In this document: piece by piece, positions 58,669 to 64,000 of the stretch
Position numbering within the stretch: position 1 is the first letter of the stretch
Layout of the letters: each line of letters begins with the position of its first letter
Source of the DNA: Cristatella mucedo
Taxonomy: Eukaryota > Bryozoa > Phylactolaemata > Cristatellidae
Direction: 5' to 3'
Assembly: GCA_009760855.2 (NCBI GenBank)
Contig: WPIO01000001.1
Span: 20,924,501-20,988,500 of the forward strand
DNA length: 64,000 nt
Made by a program: the position numbers and the translations under genes
The notes under the pieces: model-generated
Databases searched by the model: none
What the model saw: the letters and a program-made list of their open reading frames with translations, nothing else
What the model was told of the DNA's origin: nothing

Positions 58669-60600
58669 GTAAGGGCGCATCAGCTGCAGCTACTGCTGCC
58701 GCCACCGGCTTGTGCCCCTGCCCCGCCCTCGGTTCAACGCAGGCAGCTGGCGAATGAGGTCTGCAAGTCTCGCCCACCTGACCAGGCCGAGCGGCCCACT
58801 TGACTTTGAATGGCCCCCCATCCCCCCCCCCCCCCCCGTTTTTGGCAGCTGCTTTCCCATCTTTCTTTGCTCCACTTGCATGCCAGGCGCGCCTGGTTCG
58901 CAGGCTGCTCGGCTCTATATTCCTACGCCTCGCATGCAGCTGCTAGCTAGCTAGCATCGCTATTATCTGTCTCCTGTAGTGTCGAAGGCGGATGGCTTTA
59001 ATTATCGGAAAAGGGAGGCACATTTCTTATAGGGCCGCATAAAGCCGGCTGACGGGTTCAGCTCTTTTACTGTCCACGCTTTTCCAATGGAAGAAACTTG
59101 ACCTATTGGCCAGAGCAACAGGCCCTACCGATTCTCTTGTTTGGCACCGTGTAGTAGTGTGGCACCACGTAGTAGTGTGGTGGCCGCCCGGCGTGTCGAA
59201 TTAATGCCACCAAGTCTGATTTGTCCTCGCTGCTGCTGCTGCTGCTTCAGCCGAGTTCTCCTTCCTTCAATTTGCTGCCTGCTGGCATACTGGGAATGAA
59301 CGTGGCAGCGATAGCTACCATCATGCCTTGCTACTTATAGATGAGGCACGAGGCCTGCCAATGGCCAAGGCAGACGTCTGCCTGTAGGAGTGCGCCTGCT
59401 GCATGCACACATGCGTTAGATATTTTTTTTTATAAAGTATTGCACCCCGGTGACCAGCCAAAGATTGCACGGCCAAGTGGCCGAGGCGGTGGCAGCACCG
59501 GCACATTTGCCGCATTCCCATCGACCTGGTGCTGTGCTGAGCTGCTGGCTGCTGCTGCTGCGAGTAGGTTTGAGCTGCAGGGTGCCGGCTGCAGCTCGCC
59601 GAGAATCGGCTTAATGGCCCGCATGCACCCCACCGTCAGACCAACTGACGGCTGCACATTGCCGTGGCTTCGGAGGACAATGAAGGGACGGGTACTGGTA
59701 TTGTTTTCGAGTAAGGGTCGCGCCTTCGGGCACCAGCCCACCTCGGTCAGCGAATCAATGCGGCAATGACTTAACTTGCCCCCGGGGGTGGCAAAGTGCA
59801 GCGCCTTCGCCAGTGCCGGGGCGTCACTTCGGCTGCTTGGTCAGGGCACAATGGGCGCGTGCAGTGGAGCAGGCGGTTCATTTGTGCAGCGGCTCACTCA
59901 TCCCGGCGCATTGTGTTCCCTCAGCCACGACAAAGGCGTGCTCATGCCGAAAATGGCTGAAAAGGTGTTTGTATCTGAAAAGAAGTCTGCCGGGTCGGCC
60001 TAGTAAGCTGGCCGTCGGGTTAAAGGGCTGCGTAGACCCTAAGCTCTGCAGTTCAGCCAGCTGCTGTCCGAAGCATGCCCCCCCCCCACTTTTTTTCACC
60101 ATTGCTGTCCCGAGAACCAGCACCGTGCTTGGCCTGTCGGCACGATTGTGAATGTGAGCGAGCCCTAAATCGTTTGATCGGGGCATCGATTTGCTGAAAA
60201 TGGCTGCTGTGATTTGATTACTGACGGCGCTCGCAAGAGAAGTCTGTTCCGATAGGGTGTGCAATTTCGCCACCTCTCCTCCTCCCCCTCCCGTCCTGAC
60301 TGGACTCCCTCACGTCCGGACTGGCACCGCCCAATGCCTCCGTCTTTGCTTATTGCTACGGCGGCTTTCATACAGTCAATGCTGCCGTAGCAAAACTGTT
60401 TCTGTCTTGATTGCATGCAGTCTGGGTCGAAACGAAATGTCCATTCACTGACTTTTTGGCTCCTGTCTTCAGATTTTCAGATTGGGAATAGCCAAAGTAA
60501 TGTCATGTGCTACTTACTAAGCCGGCTTAGTTTGCAAATGTAAACAAAAATGCACAGATGCTTGCCTTTATGTGAGGGAGGTACGAGTCAACTCCCAAAA
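58669..60600. other. Anonymous GC-rich sequence after the LDLa exon
   Basis: Probably intron of the LDLa-containing gene. Homopolymer C runs near 58,815-58,838 and 60,079-60,087. Frames of up to 142 codons lack any domain I know. Confidence 0.3.
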
Positions 60601-60627
60601 TGACCCTGATTATATTAATGTTTTCAG

Positions 60628-60764
60628 AAGGAAAGCCTGTCACAACCCCTGTGGGCCCAGTTGTGGCATTTATGTCACGGAAACTTGCCAGGAAACTTGT
60701 CATGGAAACTTGCCCGACATTTCAGATGCCACTAGAAATGAAGAGTTTCCAGCTGCTGCTTAGG
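60628..60764 (+). other. Candidate Cys-rich exon
   Basis: After TTTTCAG a frame encodes ACHNPCGPSCGIYVTETCQE and ends at a TAG at about 60,762. A short tandem repeat (GGAAACTTGYCA, three units) lies within. Another frame is open for 36 codons, so coding is doubtful. Confidence 0.25.
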
Positions 60765-61067
60765 TGATGCCGCTAATCGAGCGGCTGCCCAGATTGAGTG
60801 CACAACTTTTGCTCATAAGACTTGTCAGATTAGGCAGACGTGGCCGTACTTGTGCAAGGGGGTAGGCTGTCAGACCATCGTCTGCAGGTTCAAAACATAT
60901 TTTCTGCGCCTGACTATTGTTAGTGCAGTATTATGTCAAACAGGTTATGACAACCCCAGAGACTATTAGTGGTTCCTGAATCAGAACCTGTAGGAATCGG
61001 TTATGTATTTGATTGTTCAGTTGTACTCTAGGCTTCGAGCCGATCAGCTGTGCTTTGGGCTTCGAAC

Positions 61068-61330
61068 GAGACAGCATTACTCTGGGATTCAACGAGAGCT
61101 GTATGCTATGACTGGTGTTAGTAATAAAGTCAAGTCAGGCTGTGCACAGAAAGGGGGTGAGCCGTGATGGCACACTAGGTAAGGCGGTTGCTTTCACGAC
61201 CTCGAGACAGCATTACTCTGGGATTCAACGAGAGCTGTATGCTATGACTGGTTTTAGTAATAAAGTCAAGTCAGGCTGTGCACAGAAAGGGAGTGAGCCG
61301 TGATGGCACACTAGGTAAGGTGGTTGCTTT
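61068..61330 (+). repeat. 136-bp tandem duplication
   Basis: The unit from GAGACAGCATTACTCTGGG at 61,068 recurs at 61,204 with a handful of differences. Each unit contains unique sequence followed by the SINE head (GTGAGCCGTGATGGCACAC) up to CACGACCTC. The second unit continues into the full SINE. Confidence 0.9.
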
Positions 61331-61461
61331 CACGACCTCGGTCCCGAGGTCGTGGGTTCGATTCCTGCAGTGGGTGATTCTTTATCGCCACTGCAAGCGG
61401 TGGTGATAGCCGTAAAAGGCTCTTCTGTCGCTATACAAAAAGAGGCTGTTTAATCAGCTAG
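61293..61461 (+). mobile_element. tRNA-derived SINE (hairpin-body family), best preserved copy
   Basis: A box TGGCACACTAGGTAAGG, a perfect 11-base inverted repeat (61,331-61,341 with 61,344-61,354), B box GGTTCGATTCC, then body inverted repeats: ATCGCCAC/GTGGTGAT, AGCC/GGCT and GCTG/CAGC, ending CAGCTAG. It is not a functional tRNA gene: the region between the boxes is a long palindrome rather than an anticodon arm. Confidence 0.9.
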
Positions 61462-62019
61462 GAATAGAATAGACTTGTTGTAAATAAACATTCATTACGG
61501 TCGCTTACGTATGCAATGCTGTCTCAACAGTGCTGTACATGCATATATCTCAGTGGCCATGGAATAGGCTGGTCTACGTCAATTATGTGGACTTGTGGTT
61601 ATGTTAAGGTATGGACACTCTATATTGCTGCCATGCTCTGCTATCGTCAGCATACCTGCCTATGTCAAGGCTGTATATCTGTGAATCACCAGTCGAGCTT
61701 CTTAGCAGCAGCTTCGTCTGTAGTTGTATTTTCATCTGAAGTTGTCACAAATTGCCAAAGACTAGCAGCATTACAAGCACTATGTTTATGGCCTTTAGTT
61801 CAGAAACAGCTGCAGCCTGTTTGCAAAAAATTGGCTGGATGCAGATGTATGGTCCTTCCTCTGAGTTCTGTTAAGAAGAACTGCTAGGTCGTGCTCGGTT
61901 TTTGGCGATTTGCCTCTCCCCCTGCTGCTTGTTTTGCCCTTCAGAGTAGCTGGCATTGATTAGCTTGAAATCTATGCACGAAAGTAGAAATAAATGGCAG
62001 CTATCTACTTAGGAATGCA
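61462..62019. other. Anonymous sequence
   Basis: A 123-codon + strand frame at 61,516-61,887 is Cys- and Leu-rich but has no recognisable domain or splice sites. Confidence 0.3.
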
Positions 62020-63408
62020 GACTTAGGTAGAGTATCTTTGCTTTCCCGATCGTTCGGTAGCTTTTGAAACTATCGATCACCATGTCCTTCTTGGGCGCCT
62101 CTCATATCACCTAGGCATTACTGGTACTGCACTGCAATCGTTCAGGTCCTATCTCAGTAGGAGACTCAAGAGTATTGATGTGAATGGACAGAGATCATCC
62201 GAGGTATATGACCTCTGAAATATGGATTACCTCAGGGATATTTGCTTGGTCCCGTTTTTGTCACGGTTTAGGCTCTCCCTCTTGCCGATGTGATTTCCAG
62301 GCACAATCTAGGCTTTCACTTCTATGCAGATGACAACTCACTTGTACCTTTGCTTTAATCCTTCCCAGCCCTCCAGCATGTCGAATTCTCTCAACTCCCT
62401 TGCTGCATGTATTGATGACATCTGCACATGGATGGTAGCAACCTTTCCTAAATTGAAAGATGATAAAGCCAACTTACTAGTTATGGGCAAACCAAGTGTG
62501 ATTTAGAAATTTGAAAGGCTGACGCTCAAAATTGGCTCGGCCACCATATCTCCTGTTGAATCTGCACGAAATCTTGGTGTCATGTTCCAAAGTGACCTCT
62601 CATTAGACGACCACGTCAGCTCTACAGTCAAGTCTGCCTACTTTCAGCTACATAGCATTGCTAAAATTCGGGCTTTTTTAGACAGGGACACCACATCTAA
62701 GTTGATACATGCATTTGTGACATCCAGTCTTGACTTCTGTTACTCACTGCCCACTTGTCTACCGGCCTGTACAATCAGGCGCTTACAGCTGATGAAAATT
62801 TGTGCAGCTAAGCTTAACTGTCGTGAGCGTGGCAGTTGCCACATCCCACCTCTTCTTGCTGACCTGCACTGGCTCCCAGTCTAGCAACCCGTTGACTTTA
62901 GGGTTTTGTCGCTCACTTTTAAGTCATTTCATTCTTTGGCTCCAGCGTACCTATCCAATCTACTCCCCCACCAGGCTAATCATCGTACCACCCACTTTTC
63001 TGAATCTTGTCTTTTAGCTACACCTCGTACGAACCTAAAATCCTTTGGAGACCGTGCCCTAAGTTCATATGCTACCAAAGCCTGGAACTCACTCCGACTT
63101 GCATCACGACATCTCCTGACTTGACCACATTTAAAAAGAAACTAAAAACGCACCTATTTATCACAGCATTGAGCTGGTTTCTTCGATTCGACATTAATGT
63201 GCTTATGCATGCTGACACTGTGCATGCTGCCACTAACCATGCTCACAAACTGACCTTGTGCGCGTCACCCCTAACCCCATTATTCTTGTTGTTTATTGAG
63301 CATGCTAACACTAACCATTCGATCATGCTTCCTTTGTTGCAAATTTAAAGTGCCTAGAAAGAGATTGAGTTAACTGAGGGCTCAATATCAAACGTATTAT
63401 TATTATTC
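62020..63408 (+). mobile_element. LINE family A, RT to tail
   Basis: RT begins near 62,040 (a decayed LDLSAAFDTIDH block), passes a catalytic-box region FYADDN-like near 62,325, NLLVMGKPSV, the ORF2 C-terminus with HIPPLLADLHWLPV, then 3' UTR, a mutated hairpin and an ATTATTATT tail. Several frameshifts and stops; the second longest copy. Confidence 0.85.
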
Positions 63409-64000
63409 CTTCCTTCCTGCATCCTCTTTCCTTCCCCGCCTTGTCATCGTCTCTTGTTCGGAGCAACGCAGCTGCTTGGCGACGCCGTGGTTTGACTGCA
63501 CCGATTGTCTCTCGTGATTTAGTTTCTTTGCTCCGTCTGCAGGCTTGAAAGCCTTTTAAGGCCTCGAAGGTGAGATTTGCCGAGCTCAACCGCAGCCGGG
63601 CAGGCACTGTGCGAGCTCTAGCGTTCGAGATGCTGTGGTCGGCCAGCAAACCGAGTCTTCACAGACTTCAGTCGTGGACCTCGCACGACTCGAGCTGAGC
63701 TCTAGCAGCAAAAACCAATGCACGCTACCGACGCCAGTATCCGTGCTCGGTTGGGGATGTGGAAGAACATGGGTTGGGTTAGACAGCTGCACAGCCTTTA
63801 CTTAGATGGAGACGACTGGACGCGAGCACCTGGATGCGAGCTGCTCTCCATTCTGCAGCTCGTGTTCAGTAGCTAGCAGCCCGTGCGCCTGTGGCAGGTG
63901 GGGGCACTAGCCTGCTCACAGCGAGCTACCCCAGCCAGCCTCACTTTTCTGCTCTGGCTTCCGACTGGGTATGCGCAATCTCGAGCTTTGCTTCGGGACT
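63409..64000. other. Anonymous sequence
   Basis: Short basic frames on the - strand; nothing recognised. Confidence 0.3.

Noticed and set aside
61293-61400. tRNA gene
   Set aside because: A and B boxes are present, but the middle is a palindrome instead of an anticodon arm and many copies share a SINE body; it is a SINE.

Overview
This is a stretch of animal (metazoan) nuclear DNA, most likely from an invertebrate. The evidence is: genes split by GT-AG introns, tRNA-derived SINEs with pol III boxes, CR1/L2-type LINEs with (ATT)n tails, an LTR retrotransposon of Gypsy type, an R2/NeSL-type element, and long dinucleotide microsatellites. There is no bacterial gene structure. The species cannot be fixed from the window; a lophotrochozoan or flatworm is only a weak guess.

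Layout. 1-5.8 kb is a mosaic of LINE 3' ends and SINEs, one LINE nested in another. 5.9-11.1 kb holds the last five recognised exons of a coiled-coil protein gene on the + strand; its phases fit throughout and one of its introns uses a GC donor. 11.5-20.7 kb is repeats, a 300-bp pyrimidine microsatellite and anonymous sequence, with one isolated candidate exon near 12.5 kb. 20.9-36.3 kb is an EXD1-like 3'-5' exonuclease gene on the - strand. It consists of two coding exons separated by a 14.45-kb intron that contains a nearly complete, decayed Gypsy element (27,132-32,210; two LTRs and a 5-bp target duplication), LINEs and SINEs. 37.3-39.0 kb is a LINE split by a second LINE family. 40.2-42.1 kb has a (TC)n tract and degenerate telomere-like sequence. 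42.15-43.92 kb is a broken R2/NeSL-type retrotransposon. 44.5-45.8 kb is a CpG-rich island with no gene I can name. 46.9-57.1 kb is anonymous sequence with scattered LINE and SINE copies. An LDL-receptor class A exon lies at about 58.5 kb, a 136-bp tandem duplication carrying a SINE head at 61.07-61.33 kb, and a long LINE at 62.0-63.4 kb.

How the parts fit. Transposable elements dominate. LINE family A and at least one tRNA-headed SINE family end in the same 3' hairpin. The stem sequence differs between them with a compensatory base change, which suggests the SINE borrows the LINE's reverse transcriptase. A second, shorter tRNA-SINE family has a body made almost wholly of inverted repeats. 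Several nested insertions give relative ages. I found no CRISPR array, rRNA gene or functional tRNA gene. The window reads as an accessory-rich, TE-laden region around two recognisable host genes and one domain exon.
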